This document shows, piece by piece, positions 11,801-25,309 of a stretch of 64,000 bases of DNA. The stretch comes from Dimorphilus gyrociliatus (lineage: Eukaryota; Annelida; Polychaeta; Dinophilidae): assembly GCA_904063045.1 (NCBI GenBank), contig CAJFCJ010000007.1, forward strand, positions 1,991,404 to 2,055,403. The letters run 5' to 3'. The notes beneath the pieces are model-generated. The model made no database searches. It worked only from the letters and a program-made list of their open reading frames with translations, and was not told where the DNA came from. Within the stretch, counting starts at the first letter, position 1; each line of letters starts with the position of its first letter. Position numbers and translations under genes: made by a program.

Positions 11801-14800
11801 TCGTGTGCCGCACAGCAAACAAAATCGCCTAATGGATGTTTTGCTAATCAATGATCTAGTCTTGAATTCGACGCTCTTACTCTTTAATTATTTTTTAACC
11901 CGGTTGGTTGCGCACGAACAGACAGATTGCGGGCGGGCAATGAAAGAAGGTGATTAAGTAAGATTACGCAACCATCTAGCCGCGTACAATCATCAATCAT
12001 TCACTTACTTTTGCATTCGTTACCCGCGTCGTTGATCGTAAAACCAGCTTTGCACACGCATTCGCCCTGTATGTCGTACCAGTTTCCGGTCGAGGAACAA
12101 TACATTGTTGGTGGGCTAGCACCTCTAGGCTGAGTATTCGATACACAACTACCAGTGATTTTGGGCGGGGTGGGCTCGTCGCTTGATAGAGATGAAGTGT
12201 TTCTAAAGTAAGCCAGCTTCCTTGTATGAGCTTTACATATTGTGTGAGATAACTGAATTCTAACAACATGAGTGCAAGAGCCCTCGTCCAATAGAGCTAT
12301 GTAAAATCCTTTCTTCTTTGGCCGAAATTTATATGTTTCGACATTTAGATAATTTATTAAAAAGTCATCATAACGTGTTTCTTGTGCTCGCCATAATTTA
12401 GTCCCAGGAATTTGCTTGATAACTTCCCATGATGACTTTCTCCAACCCGGAGTCAAATTGTTAGCTATATCATCTGACGCTTCGAAAGCAAGTAAGGTAA
12501 ATGAATGCTTACATTGCTTTTTGTCATCTTTGTTATTGAGATCTTCACAATCTCGCATAAGAAAAGACAATTCGATTTCTAATTCTGTTGCTTCCTCCCC
12601 AATTGTCATAAATGGAGAGCGTAACCAGGAACTAGTAGAGCGTGTTCCCTTAGAACAGACGCCGATACTGCTTATCGGTCCGGGAGCCAAGAATGGAGCG
12701 GATATGGAAGATTCTTCCCACTGTGAACAACGGTGAATAAAAGGTCAGTATGCATCGGTTTATTGGAAACGAGTAAGCCGTTTAAAGGTCGGATGGTGTA
12801 AATGTGTATGAAGATAGAGTGAGGATGAAAGAAAGAAAGAGATAAAAAGGAAGGCGAACGAGAAAGAAAGAGAGAAAGAGAGCTGGAGAGAATAGAAAGA
12901 AAAACTGAAAAACGGAGGAGATTTTATTGGAAAGATAAAAAGGCAGAGAAATATACTTTGTCGGAACTCTATTAGTAACAGATTATAGACGATATATTTG
13001 CTTTCAAAACGAGGGTAATAGAACGAAATAGGATTTCTGAAATGGCAAAAGTGAAAAAGCATGCTGCATGTATATATCATTAGTGATTGCAGTAAGCGGA
13101 CAAACAAACAACTCTAAAGCAATTAACGTAAACCAATTAACCAACCGGCAGCTTCTGACCGGCCGTGGGCTTAATACGCTCTGATTGTACAAATGTATAC
13201 AATATTAATACTCGCACTATAGGATGTTTTCGTTGGGAGTTACACTCTAGTTTCCTAATACCCAAGTAGGTTGCACAAGCTCTGTATATACAGTGCTTTG
13301 AAAAAAGAAAGAAAAAGAGAGTAAATTTAGCGTTACCGATACGCGAGAATGGTATAGAAAGAGCGGAATCTTTGATCATGGACTATGGAGAATTAACGCT
13401 GGGGGCTGGGAAGCTTATCGACGCTCGTAATGACGTCATATAACTGGTAGGTAATTTGAGACAAAGATTACGTAATAAGTAAATTGCATGAGATAGTGTT
13501 CGGTTTGCAATCTGAAATGCAAATGAACGCGTAAATTAGAAGAGCAAATCGATAGGATCGTGCAATTTTTTTCAAATCAATCCAAACCGGATAATGGACG
13601 ATTGAAAGAGCGTTATAAGTGGCTTTAGCTACCATCTATCATAAAATATACAATAAGACGTATGGTTGCTGAATAGCTAAGAATAGCCGGAGACGTTGAT
13701 ACTCTTAATTGTAATTGGTTTAACGATAGTAGCTATTATTATTTAAGAGATTGAAAAGCGGCCTGGCAGGAAAAATTTAAACTATTCAATAAATAAGAAA
13801 AGCTCAAATAGGATGACTAAGTTGGAAAAACATTTAACAAAGTAGCGGTAACAATGTTTCCGTCTACAAATTGTTAAAAGTTTAAAATTTAAATATTAGA
13901 ATAGTCACGTTTCCTTATCTATTTTCTCTCTATCTTGCATATATTTGTCTATACTATTTATAAATGTATATACTGTATATATATATATATATATTAATAT
14001 ATATATATATATATATAACAGTTAAGTTTTTCACTTTAAACAAATACACAAATTATGTTCACACATTCACATATGGTATTTATAGATAACTTTGGACACA
14101 ATATAATAATGTTGCACATAAAATGTACTATATATATACACTCTATATACTATATATGATAAATTGTATATTGCGTATAAATATGTATTTATATATATTT
14201 TTGTATGTTCTCATCTATGCAATATACGTATACTATATTACTGTACTGTGTATACGGAATACTGACTTAATTGATGGATGGCTTTCCATCACGTGATGCT
14301 TGGCTGTGCAGCTGTCTGATAACATTCAAAAGAAAAGAGTTGAAAGGCGCTATTTAACCCCGATTTACTTATAAATTCAACCTAAAACCCATACGAAGTT
14401 GCACAAAAACTTCTATCCCAAAGAAAGTCGAACCTGTCGGCCTCCTCCGAGAAAGAATCAATCAAACAATTCGATTAAGGCCTAATGGTGGTAATGGGCG
14501 GCACTCACTTCGTCACAATGGAAGCATATCGGACAAGCGGCGCAGGTGTCATTCCCTGCAGCCAAATTTTTTAAACGCGTTCACAAATATTAGCCTTTTT
14601 CCATAAGTTTGCGACAGCTGCCGATCTGCTTGGTAGGCCGATGGAAATAATTTGGCTAGAGCAAACGGGAGGAAAAGAATAATATACAGCAAACGGCACG
14701 TACTTACTAAATGCACTGAAACGATAGACTTTGTCAACAAAATCACGCTTTTACCCCCTTCCCCGTCTCTAGAGTCTCCCCTTGAGTTAAACTTTCCAAA

Positions 14801-15098
14801 GTTATATATGTTAGTTACTTTTTGGCCTTTTTCGACTTTTTGTCCTCTTTACTGAACTTGGCCTAATTGAAACTATAGGATGGAGAAGTTAGGGCGAAAG
14901 AAAGGGCAACGGAACAACACATAAAATGTTCGTATAAACAAACCGGCGGCTGTAAATTCGATTACTGATCGTTAATATGCAGCGTACTGTTGGCTAGTTC
15001 TATCTTTGCAGTAAAAGAAGTATGAAAACTTACCGCCCGTTTGTTGTTTCTCTCCCACGAGTTGTAATTTTCCGTTGTTAAGCTATCATAGATTGTTA
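8886..15098 (-). CDS. Eph receptor tyrosine kinase (signal-peptide exon not found)
   Basis: Receptor for ephrins in contact-dependent signalling. Exons in transcript order: 15034-15098, 12009-12720, 11366-11708, 10744-11313, 10374-10435, 10276-10314, 9692-10182, 8886-9620; phases agree, about 1005 aa. Order: ephrin-binding domain ([38 protein letters not shown]), EGF-like and Cys-rich part, two FN3 domains ([16 protein letters not shown]), TM helix ([20 protein letters not shown]), juxtamembrane [11 protein letters not shown] with both tyrosines, kinase, and SAM. Kinase residues look active: [20 protein letters not shown] (split HR|D by an intron), [12 protein letters not shown]. The C-terminus GAFMV fits a class II PDZ ligand. 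The first coding exon must end in phase 1 upstream of 15098. The intron 12721-15033 is large for this locus. Confidence 0.95.
12809..12921. repeat. Purine-rich GAAA/GAGA tract in Eph intron 1
   Basis: About 110 nt, almost all A and G on the plus strand, as (GAAA)n and (GA)n runs. On the transcribed minus strand it reads as a long polypyrimidine stretch just upstream of the acceptor at 12720. Confidence 0.8.
13966..14018. repeat. (TA)n microsatellite with TATACTGTATA core
   Basis: Two TA runs separated by TTAA, preceded by ATACTG, inside the large Eph intron. Confidence 0.9.
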
Positions 15099-18000
15099 CT
15101 GAAATAATAAAAAATCATAAATGAAATATTTAAATAGACATTTTACAAAAAAAAAATGGAAAAGTAAGATTGGATAATAGAGGGAAATATCAAACTTTAT
15201 GATGGAAACTGTCATCGGGTAAGAAGCTTACTTTTTATGAGATTATGTAATATGAGAAATATTTGTGGGGTGCGTACGCGACAGAATAAGCAATGCATTC
15301 AATAAAGAACGCACATGTAAAAAAGTGGAGTAAACGAACATTTGCACGCATCATTAGAGTGATTAGATGCCAGTCACCGCTTTTTTCTCCAAATCGGCGT
15401 TTAAAGCGTTTCACTCTCGAATAAAGACATCCTCATTTTTCTCTCGCTAATACAGTGACGGAACAGAAAAGGCGTCACGTTTAATCCGATTTTGAATGAC
15501 CGTAATTCAATATGGGGCAGGCGTCACTGGAAATATTTAAGTACACTCTAACAAGTCTCTCGACTGATCGCATCAATTTGCGAGTGCTAATGAAAGCCGT
15601 ATCCGTATACATTCGAACTTACGGCATCTACTTAAACATGATGTGCTCTCTTATCATCTGAAAACAGACGCCCGAGTCTGAGCAGTTTGCGCGTTTAATA
15701 TTTTTTGTCATTAATTTTAAAAATAAAGAGAAGGCGAAAAAAATCAATGAAACAAATATCGATCGAAAAAGTAAAAACTGCAATAAATCAGCAAAGTTGA
15801 TTGCAAACGTCATATCCGGGTCAGTTATTGACGAGGAGTTATAAGCTTATACGTTTTCTTGTCTTTTTAATTTCCGTCCGATCCATTGTGCCTAGAATAA
15901 ACACTACTAAAAGCAGTTTACACACCGGTATTTAAAAGGCTAGTTTAGTAAAAAAAATGTGTACATTTTCTCATCTATCAGGCTTTCTACTTTAATATAA
16001 GAAATATTAGCCTATTAATATATTACAATGTTTCGAATTGGACTTGTCCCTATATGTCTACATAATAGATGAGAGAAAAGATGAGAATATGAAAACGTTT
16101 ACTAGTTTACACATAATGCATACTAGACATATGATGTCGGACAAAAGACTATATAAATTTTCCAATAGTATACATAGGTCTAACATACGAAATATAATGA
16201 GCGGTTTTGAAATATCTTGGGTCGTCATCGTCGTCTCTATCGATTATCGGTAAACTGATCAACGGCGTAGGTGACTGAGTGGAAGAATGTGCGCCATATC
16301 GACTATTTTATCTCTTGTCTATGGAGACTATAAAGCTCATCGTGGACGGCGATCTACGCCATTTATAAATCGATACTGGACGGTCTTTATCAGAACTCGT
16401 CAGTCACGCGAGGCGTCATTATGTATTCTAAAAAGGACCAAATGGTTGAGTTATACTCGGAGAAAAGAACGGCCTCGAAACGTTTACCAAAAACAAATTA
16501 CTCCTTTCCTCTTACAAAAGAATACATTATTGCTGTCGGTATTTTAATTGAAACTATATCGGTCGAAGCCGGTCCTATCTACCTCTCTATACAGACGAAT
16601 AATAAAATTCATTGGCAATTCGACGTAGGATTTTTTACACGCCTCCCTTTCCGAAAGCCTACGTGTTCGGACTCGTTGAATAATTGATGGAAAAGCAACT
16701 ACACCTTGATCCAAATATATCAAGCGATGGACATATATGTAAAAGACAAAAAGAGTATTCATATTTCGTTTAAATATTCCAAGAATAACCCCACCTTTTA
16801 ACAAAGGAGTGGAAGAATCTTACTCTTTTCATTATAAACATCAATATGAAAGAAAGCCGTGCGAACAAATGCATGCACGTGTTAGAAATTTAAAACGATC
16901 GGTTTGTTTTCATATATACAACAAGGACTTTTGATACAAACCGTCTGCAAAAATGAAATAGCAGAGGAAAAATGCAAAAAATTGACCTTTTTATTACTCC
17001 CGATTTTCCTCGTTCCCATGTCTCTTAGCTTCCTTTTTTATTGTATATATGATTATCAGTGAAATTTCCTAGTCGCTGAATAATTGAGGAATGGTTGAAC
17101 TTTTTCATTTTCATTAAATGAAGGGTCGATAATTGAAAATGGAAGGGAGGAATAAATCACGCAATTCAAAGACAAAAAAGGGATATTGTTATCACATTAT
17201 GTACATTTTATCGTACGGAGCTTTAACTGCCAGGTATACGACAATGAGCAATCATGCTTCATTAACTACATTTGCATACGTCCGTGGTGTTAGTGAATAG
17301 AACTGTCAGTCGAGAGATTCGGTGCTTTGCACGAGGGACGACAGTGCCGTCATTACATTTTGCCTGTTGGCGCTGGAGGCCTATAAAACTCTGTCATATA
17401 GCGCATAAACTATAAATATATGTAACTACAGTTCTACATGCAGATGGAATAAATATAGTTTTCTTTTTCCATCTTAATATTTCGAAAAGAAAATGAGAAT
17501 GGAGCATAAATTGCGAATTAAATGAATGAACGTTGCTAAATAACGACGCTATTCATTCTCATTACTCCAACAATGACTGAAATAGAGCATTATATCAAAA
17601 TAGAATGAATCATAAATTCTCCGCTTTAACCAAAAATATTGCAAAAATTTTAATGAATAATTTAATTTTCTAATCTGAGTCTTTTCTTTTTTCATTCATT
17701 TAAAACAAAGACTCTAGTAGGAGGAAAATGAATCGCATACTCTAACTGCAGACACTAATAGCCGCTTTCTGATAGTTTGTAATCTTTCAATGTCAAGCGT
17801 TTGCGGGGAAGAACCCGCGAAACTCTACAAGCTTTCCTAGCCAGCGTCGAATTACGGTAACGAGATATATTCTCTTGCGGATAATCTCTCGTACAGTTTG
17901 TCTTGTGTAATCCTACCGACATTAGAGGAGTTGTTAAAAAAATCGTTTCTCCAACCTTTTAAAGTAGTGGAAAATTGTAATAGTCCACAAAGGAAGTAAA

Positions 18001-18443
18001 CAACTTCTAATATCATCTTTTCTCTTTTCTTCTATTTCCTGCTAGTTGAGCGATCATTTCACTCTTTACACATCAAACGCGCGTTCCGAACTGAGTTTTG
18101 ACCGACCCTTGTATTTAATATTCATATGACGATTAGCAGCCAATCAGCGTTGAGTTGCCGGGAGTGCCAACATTCAAATTGTAGCCTTTGTGTCAAATTG
18201 ATGCGAAAACGAATTAATCGACTATTCGTAATTTTATATACTGGAAGAAGATACCATAAGGCAGTAAAGTTAATAAGATTTAAACGTTTAATTTAGTTAA
18301 TTTTATCGTATGTTCTGCCCTGTAGATGGCAGTTTTTAAAATATTGAATGGAATAGAGGAAACAGTTCTTTTAACTTCCGCTGTCAAGTTAAATAATGCA
18401 CCGCGCCAAGTATATTTATTGACGTTAATTTTTCAATAATTCA
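15099..18443. other. Gene-poor stretch upstream of Eph receptor
   Basis: Probably contains the Eph 5'UTR, first exon and promoter on the minus strand and the promoter of the plus-strand gene at 18444. Open frames at 15628-15813(-), 16287-16547(+) and 16421-16687(+) have no splice support or recognisable family. Nothing else was seen. Confidence 0.4.
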
Positions 18444-19498
18444 ATGATGTCAGACTCCCGTAGAGCAAGAATCAAGAGTCCAAAAGAAGATGATGATGAC
18501 CCGTCCTTTTCGCCGCAACCGTATCCACAACACTTTCCTTACCCAATTTATCCTCCTCCTATACTTCCTGCAAGGCCAACAAATTACTCTGGTGAAGATC
18601 CCCTGGTCGGTAAATACGTTTACGTGGTAAGATCTTCAAAATAAATAAGTAAAACCGACAAAATTAAGGAAATGTTTTCGCTATTTTTCAACAGCCTCCT
18701 CTCCGTGTTGATAAACGTACATTAGATCATACTGTTGAGGGTTTTCTTCAACGAGAACTGCAAAGTCTAATTCGAAATGAGGCAACAAGCTTACTGAAAA
18801 ATCCGAGTGATAAGAAGTTGTCATATGAAATAGCAAACAATATTATTGATGAAGTAGTTCATTCTGAGTGCCTTCAGATCGTTCGGAAAAATGTTAATAA
18901 ATTTGCCGAAAGCCATCTGCACCTGGCTCACGCTCACGAGTTACTTGTCGCCTTTTTGAACGAGATGTTACGGGATGAATTGTTACCGCCAATACTCTTA
19001 GAAACTTGGCTAGAAGAAATGGCAATAATTGTATTGCCATCCATCTTAGACGAGGGAATGGATATTAAAAGCGTTGTTGAATCGGCTATGGGTGATATAC
19101 ACAAAGAGGAAAGAAAGGGGAATGTTAAAGCTCTACGACGAGACGGGGGAGAGCGCCTGCTAGAACACGTAGCGTTATCGTATCTGCTATCATTTTCCGC
19201 AAGGCAGGGCCAACTTGTAGCCCCTAATGAGTATGCTTCATATTTTCTTGACAGTCTAATAAGTGATGTTTTGCTGAGTCAACATTTTCAAGTTTATACC
19301 GATAGAAGATCCATGTTTGATCATAAGAGCCTTAGACGGTTTCACGAAAAGGCTTTCACGGATACATTGACGCTGGTTCTTGTCGACTCATTAAAAGAGT
19401 CTCTTGACGAGGATAATCAAGATTTACAACATCACGAAGAGGGTATTGAACAAGTACATAATTCTAGACTTTATGGTCGCCTATTGGAACCTATTTGA
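18444..19498 (+). CDS. Uncharacterised two-exon protein, helical
   Basis: Exons 18444-18626 and 18695-19498, phase 0, 328 aa. The start is the first of a tandem ATG pair following an AT-rich leader. Residues 1-61 are basic/acidic, then Pro/Tyr-rich (repeated YP and PPP), probably disordered. Residues about 66-310 are hydrophobic-patterned and predicted helical by eye, with blocks such as TVEGFLQREL, EIANNIIDEVV and ARQGQLVAP. There is no signal peptide, membrane helix or Cys/His cluster. Both exons show codon-like composition and a clean intron, so the gene looks real. I do not recognise the family. Several amphipathic helices (IIDEVVHSECLQIV) resemble RII-binding or coiled-coil segments only superficially. 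Confidence 0.75.
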
Positions 19499-22400
19499 TT
19501 AAAGTATTAGTTTATTGAAAGAAACTGTCAGGAAAGTCGAAGAGTGTACATGTTTCCAGAAAATATGTTGATAAAATTTGTTTCTGTACGAAAAACCAGA
19601 AAGGATATTCAATAGACTAGCGATTTTTTTTTATGTAGCAGTTACTACTTCTAATGATGTATCAATGATTTTATCGATCATTCATATGAAATTTATCAAC
19701 TAGTCCAGCCATTTTTCCATAGACTTCCAAACTATAAATCAATTAAATATATGATTAGAAAAGAAAAATACTTAATAAATTCATGGACGTTGTTTTATGT
19801 TTCCTTATGAAATCGCCTTAAAAAATCGAAATGATTTTAGTAAAGAAAATTAATCGTTATCGATAAAATCATACGTTAAGGGATAATCGGTTTCGAATGT
19901 CGAATAATTCATTTTCAAAGCTATAATATAGCCATTACCATAGCAACGTTTATTCATAATTTCAGTCATCTCTCTTTTGAATGGAGATAGCACTTGGTGA
20001 GAACACACGCTTTTCAATACTTGACAGTATGAAAGAAGAGACTAAAAATCATTTAAATGGCGATTGAATAACGGTGGAATTGGAATTATTCAGATATTTG
20101 CACGGACCACAGTAAAGAGAATTTCTTAAAGAGATCGTAAATTACAAGCCCATTTTGAGGAAGAGGCATTATTACTGTCGACTGTTACAAATTGGGATTA
20201 GGGTTGGAAATCAACAATAATAAACTTCGTGTTTCATATAATTACGACCGGTATTTCCCTTAATAATTGACTGCTTCGCACCTGCCACCCAGTAACCGTT
20301 AGGAGGGTGAATAGAGATTTTTTCTCCTATTCGAAAATTCTTCTCCATAATCTTGACACAAGGGATTTTGATGCATTTATTCTCGTGAGACGAATAGCTC
20401 CTAGTTCATTTAATCTCTTTAGTACTAATACTTTGCTAGTAATTTATTTACGTATCACTTATTTGCTGCAAATATATTTTTTGACAAATTCATAACCTTA
20501 TTACAAAAGTAATATATAACAAAGATTTAATTTAATCCTTTGTTGGTTATATTTAGACTTGCATTTCTATTGCTAAAGAAAATATAGTACAGTAATGTTC
20601 AAATTGATGTAAAGAAATTCTCTCTATTGACTAGGCTTACACTGCTTGATATGTATTAATACCATTTTTTTGAGAGATGTAATTGAAGGGTGCAGTTTGG
20701 ACGTTTGTTGAGTTTGACGAGCCTTATTTTATGTAACAAACTCCAAACATTCACTTGCAATCAAAAAAACAAGTTTTATCGAAATTGTTATTTTTTCCAA
20801 AAAAAAGGAATAGAAAATCTAGCGGAAATTGACGTTTATCTGTTAGAAGAAACAATTTTTATCAATATTATCACATAGATTCGGGTAAAATCAACAAAGT
20901 GGAAAACACTATGAGTGCTCTAATACACTTGTTTTGTGTAAATAATGTAAGATTTCTTCTTATGTGAACCTAAGCATAATTCGCCTTCGGTCGTAACATC
21001 CTTATTCTTGGGTTCCTACAGCATTTCCGGCTACAGGAAGTTAATATTATGTTTTCTATTCGTAGTCTGTTTTTCTGTTCTACATTCTTTTCATTCTCCC
21101 CCACCTTTCCGTAATCTTTCGATCAGAGGATTCATCGTTGTAGCAAATTCGATGTCAAATCGGTAATTATCCAACATCAATCCTGAGTGGTCTAAATAAG
21201 CGCATCCGGGACCAAAAATAAATAGCTATTTGATCCTACACTGATACAATTATAATATATCTATTTTTTATGGACCTATACTTTTAGGTATCTTTTTAAT
21301 AATATCTTTTTGATAGGTTCCATCCAGTGAGAAAAGATCAATATCTGATAACTTCAATTGGCTATAGATCGAGCTGGAATAGTTTTAGGTCATCACCGTT
21401 TGAACTTTGTTCTCGAAGAGAAAATAACACGAACAATTTTAAACATTATTTTTTTTAAAAATTGCGGACATAACTTAATTAAGTTGGAAAAGTCATTTTC
21501 GACAAGCTATTTATATCAATCAGTCCTTAGTCTTTCTACCAATTACTAAGCAACCAGAATCTTTCAGCCCGTAATTGAAGTCATTCTTATAATTACAGGA
21601 AAATACAGAATTTCGACCTTTGGTCACTATTAAGAATCTTATTAATTGATTTTGTTCATCTTGAAAGGTAGGTTTTTAATCGAAAATCTTTAAACATTCC
21701 GATTATTTTTCAGATATCGAGGAAAAGTCTTTAAATTGCTATCAATCGTTAATTGGATTCCATTAAAAAGGAAATAAAGAAAAGCCAATTTTAATTGAGT
21801 GGCATTGGTTTCTAAATCCCTCCCATTCGACTACTAGTTCTACGAAGTGTTAAAAAAAAGAAACACAAATGTGAGGATTTAAAACCCTCCATACATCCTT
21901 CATTAAGATTCTTTCAAGTGGAGAGAATCTTATTTAAAGTTTTATACAGCTTACCTTCTTCTAATCACCCACTTAATATTATTTAAAGTCTAATTTTCAA
22001 AATGATCTAAACAAGATATCGATATTTCCTATTTTTAATGACTTTTATGTTCCGAAAGATAACAGAGAGTCATAAAAAATGAATTACAAGGAGGATAAAA
22101 AGATTAAGAGGCTAAGGTTTAAAGCTTCACTTCTTTGCTTTGCATCAGTAACAACGATCGAAAAGCGGTAAATGGCTTTAAGTAGTAGGAACCGCGTCTA
22201 AAAGCAGGGACAAGATCTTTTTATCAGCGAATTCTGCACCGACAATATGCATAGTTTTATAATTTTCTGACAGAATTCTTTTGAATAACTATGCACTAAC
22301 ATAACAAATTAGGTATAAATATGTCAGTGGAACGAGACTGTAATCGTGAAAGCGACCAACTACAAATTTAACATGGGAAAAGGGTACTGAATAACAGTGC

Positions 22401-23770
22401 ATGACATTGATTAATCGACTCAATATCAACTATTCATAATTAACCGACAAAAAGAAACCTAGGATTAGATTTCTGCCTGAGGAATAGCTCCGAAAAAAGG
22501 GTCAAATTCTATCTATTGATCATCCAATGCAGTGAGACTATACTATAAAAGTTGGCCAGTCTAATTTTGGGAAATGCTTTTGCTTTTTAGTTTCACATGT
22601 TTATCCTTATTTTATTTGGAGAATTGAATTATGAAAAACCTTTGAATCCTTGAAAGGTTTTTTTTATCTGAATTATTGATTGCTAATTGCTAATTTTTCG
22701 TCTTATAAGATAATTTTTACTCTATTGTAATAGTTATTATTGTTAACTTGATAAGTTATCTATCTTAAATTTTTCATTTTATTCATATAGACTGTGTAAT
22801 TTGTCAATTAGACATGCTCTGCTGGCAGCTTCACAAAAAGTTACCCTAAGAAATAGCTCTCCGCATGGCTTGTAATTGAAAGAAGGCCCCTATACAAACA
22901 AAATAAAACTAAATAAGTCGACGAATAAAGGGCATAAAATTGAAAATGGATGGACTGTTAAATTATATTTATTCTTCTCTAGAAACATATGGCGCCATCT
23001 ACCGTCTAAGATTTCATTTAAGAATTTACATATTTTTTCAACAAAAGACTACATTCATATATTAATTATATAATAAAGAACTAGGCCAAGTTTTTTTATA
23101 TAGTTAAAAAGTGCTAATCAAAAATTGATAAATTAATTTTGTCGGCTTTCGTTTACAGATTCCACTACAAAATTTATTCATTAGTTTTTTTCAAAAATTG
23201 ATTAGATCAAAGGTCTGCTTTTTTTTCAACTGTTGTAGAACATATGAATAAATCTATAAAGGAATGAAGGACTGATTAAAATCATAAAAATATTACGAAA
23301 AGGTAAATAAAACTTGAATGAAAAATCAACATTTCGTACTGTTGAATTAGACTAAACTCAATAATTGTGTCTCGTCCCCTAACTAGTTGCTCACAATTTA
23401 CTGCCACTCTTAATATACTATTTGTTTTAATCGATTAGATTATGTTCAGCTTGTAATCAAATTATTCTGGTTTCATATGCGTCGGCTTAAACCGGAATCT
23501 ATTTTTAAATAGAGTACATGCTTGGAGATCATTTAACAGTAGAAAATAAAATCATATAATACAATGTTAGGCCTCTATGGCATAATTAAACTAAATAGGT
23601 ACTAAGGTATTAGGTAATGTTTAAAACCTCCCGCCAAAAAAACAATACGGGTATACTTTCTGGTTTTAAAGCGCCACCTCTATTGGCCTTCACCTTTAAG
23701 ATTATCCAAAACTTTATCAAACAAACGAATATTATAGAATTATGGTTTTTTTAAGAGTGATTGCACAATA
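19499..23770. other. 4.3-kb intergenic region
   Basis: The longest gene-free part of the window. It is AT-rich, with short open frames (20307, 20690, 21358 and 22876 on plus) that lack splice sites and coding-like composition. No tRNA-like B box, repeat family or transposon remnant was recognised. Confidence 0.45.
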
Positions 23771-25309
23771 ATGGAAGATATTTCTGAAACTACGCCCATT
23801 CTCTCTCCTACTGTTTCTGCGGAAAATGAGGAGAAGAAAGAGGTTATTGTATTTGCTCGCCAGCAAAGAGCTCCAATTTGTACACTTCCAATTGAAATTG
23901 CAGTTGTATTATACTTCTTGAGCATGTCAGCTGGAATGCCAATCCTTTCCCAGTATGTTTACGAGAGAACTGCAACAGAATTCAATGCTACGGCTGAAAT
24001 TAATGTCACTTGCTCGGAAAATGACACTGATTTAGATAAAACTATTCAAAGGAATGCTTCAATGAAGATGTTTTGGTTGAATTTATCAATGATGGGGCCA
24101 TCAATTGTGGCAACGTTGTTTTATAGCTCGTATAGCGATTCAATTGGGAGAAAATTGCCCTTGTGTCTTCCTATTTTCGGGCTTGCTGTCCACTATATAT
24201 CAATGTTTCTGGTTACTCATTTTTCTGCCGATATAAGATGGCTATATATTCCATTTCTATTTGAGGGATGTATGGGAGGTTCTGTTACGTTTATCGCAGC
24301 TGCATTTTCTCATCTATCGGACAGAACAACTACAGAACAAAGATCGTTCAGGATAATCGTAATGGATTTCTGTATGGGATTTACAAGTGCCCTTATGAAT
24401 TTACTGTCAGGGTATATCATAGAAGGACTTACTTATTCGTATACTTTCCTTTTACTATTTGCTATCTCAGTTTTATGTTTAATTTACTCACTAGTTTTCA
24501 TATCGGAAACCATAAAAAGAGAGAGTGAAGCCAAGCACAAGATTTGGAAAAATATTAAGAGATGCTTTCAAGTCTTTTTCTCAGAGCATCATCGTCGCAG
24601 AAAAAAACTACTTACTTGCCTTATGCTAGTTTTACTATGTGCTCCAGTGGTTTCGAGAGCAGACATTATAACGTTATATTTTAGGACTAGACCTCTTTGC
24701 TTTAGTCGTATAAAAATAGGCCTATTTAATTTCGGATGGCTTATATCCTCCTACGCTGGTGGTATAACATTAACGGCACTATGTCGAGATAGAATTGGCG
24801 ATACAGGCTTGATTCTAGTCGGCTGTTTAAGTATTTCTCTTTCAACATTACTCAATGCATTTACAACACGAATAGTCGAAGTTGTTTTAGTTGTTTTGCT
24901 AAGTTCTTTCGTCGTTCTACCAGTATCAATGACAAGGTCTTTCGCTTCTAAATTGGTGGATCGATCAGATTACGGTTGGGCCAATAAACGAAACATATAC
25001 AATTAACTTGTAGATTTAATGGTGTTGTATTTTTTTACACAGGATCAATCTTCGCAGGAATTGGATGCTTACAATCAATAAGCTTTTTATTATTTACATT
25101 AGCCTTTGATGGGCTTTTTGCCGCAACAGCTGGATCGTTTAAGGGATCCGTTTTTATTCTTCAATCATTCATGGGAATTGTTTCTTTGTTTCTAGCAGTG
25201 TAAGTCCACAAAGTACAATTATATTCTTAGCATTAAATAGTGTTTGTAAAATTTTAGACTCCTGATTATTTGGTCGAAGAAGGCTGGTAGGCTTATAAAT
25301 AATCCTTGA
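23771..25309 (+). CDS. SLC46-type MFS transporter (proton-coupled folate transporter family)
   Basis: Multi-pass transporter. Exons 23771-24974, 25043-25199 and 25258-25309 give 470 aa, the usual SLC46 length. The cytoplasmic N-terminus is acidic (about 38 residues), followed by TM1 and a first luminal/extracellular loop with several N-glycosylation sequons (NATAEINVT, NDT, NAS) as in SLC46. The MFS loop signature YSDSIGRKLPL lies between TM2 and TM3; a large charged loop (KRESEAKHK to HHRRRKKL) separates the two halves. The final exons supply the last two helices and a short basic tail (WSKKAG). Intron 1 uses a weak donor, GTTGGG. The substrate (folate, small solute or lysosomal catabolite) cannot be read from sequence. 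Confidence 0.88.

Noticed and set aside
12416-12736. Plus-strand ORF of 106 codons
   Set aside because: Antisense shadow of the Eph ligand-binding exon.
14549-14746. Minus-strand 65-aa frame beginning with a hydrophobic stretch, considered as the Eph signal-peptide exon
   Set aside because: It lies downstream of the first ligand-binding exon in transcript order and has no phase-1 donor after the hydrophobic part.
15628-15813. Minus-strand hydrophobic ORF upstream of the Eph gene
   Set aside because: Position would suit a signal peptide, but there is no suitable donor in phase 1 and it continues into a second hydrophobic run unlike a signal peptide.
16287-16687. Overlapping plus-strand ORFs of 86 and 88 codons
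   Set aside because: Frames overlap each other, lack splice context, show no domain and sit in sequence of intergenic composition.
19499-23770. Search for tRNA, snRNA, rRNA or mobile-element remnants in the longest gap
   Set aside because: No B-box-like GGTTCGANTCC, no snRNA core, no terminal inverted repeats with target duplication and no reverse-transcriptase motifs were found by eye.
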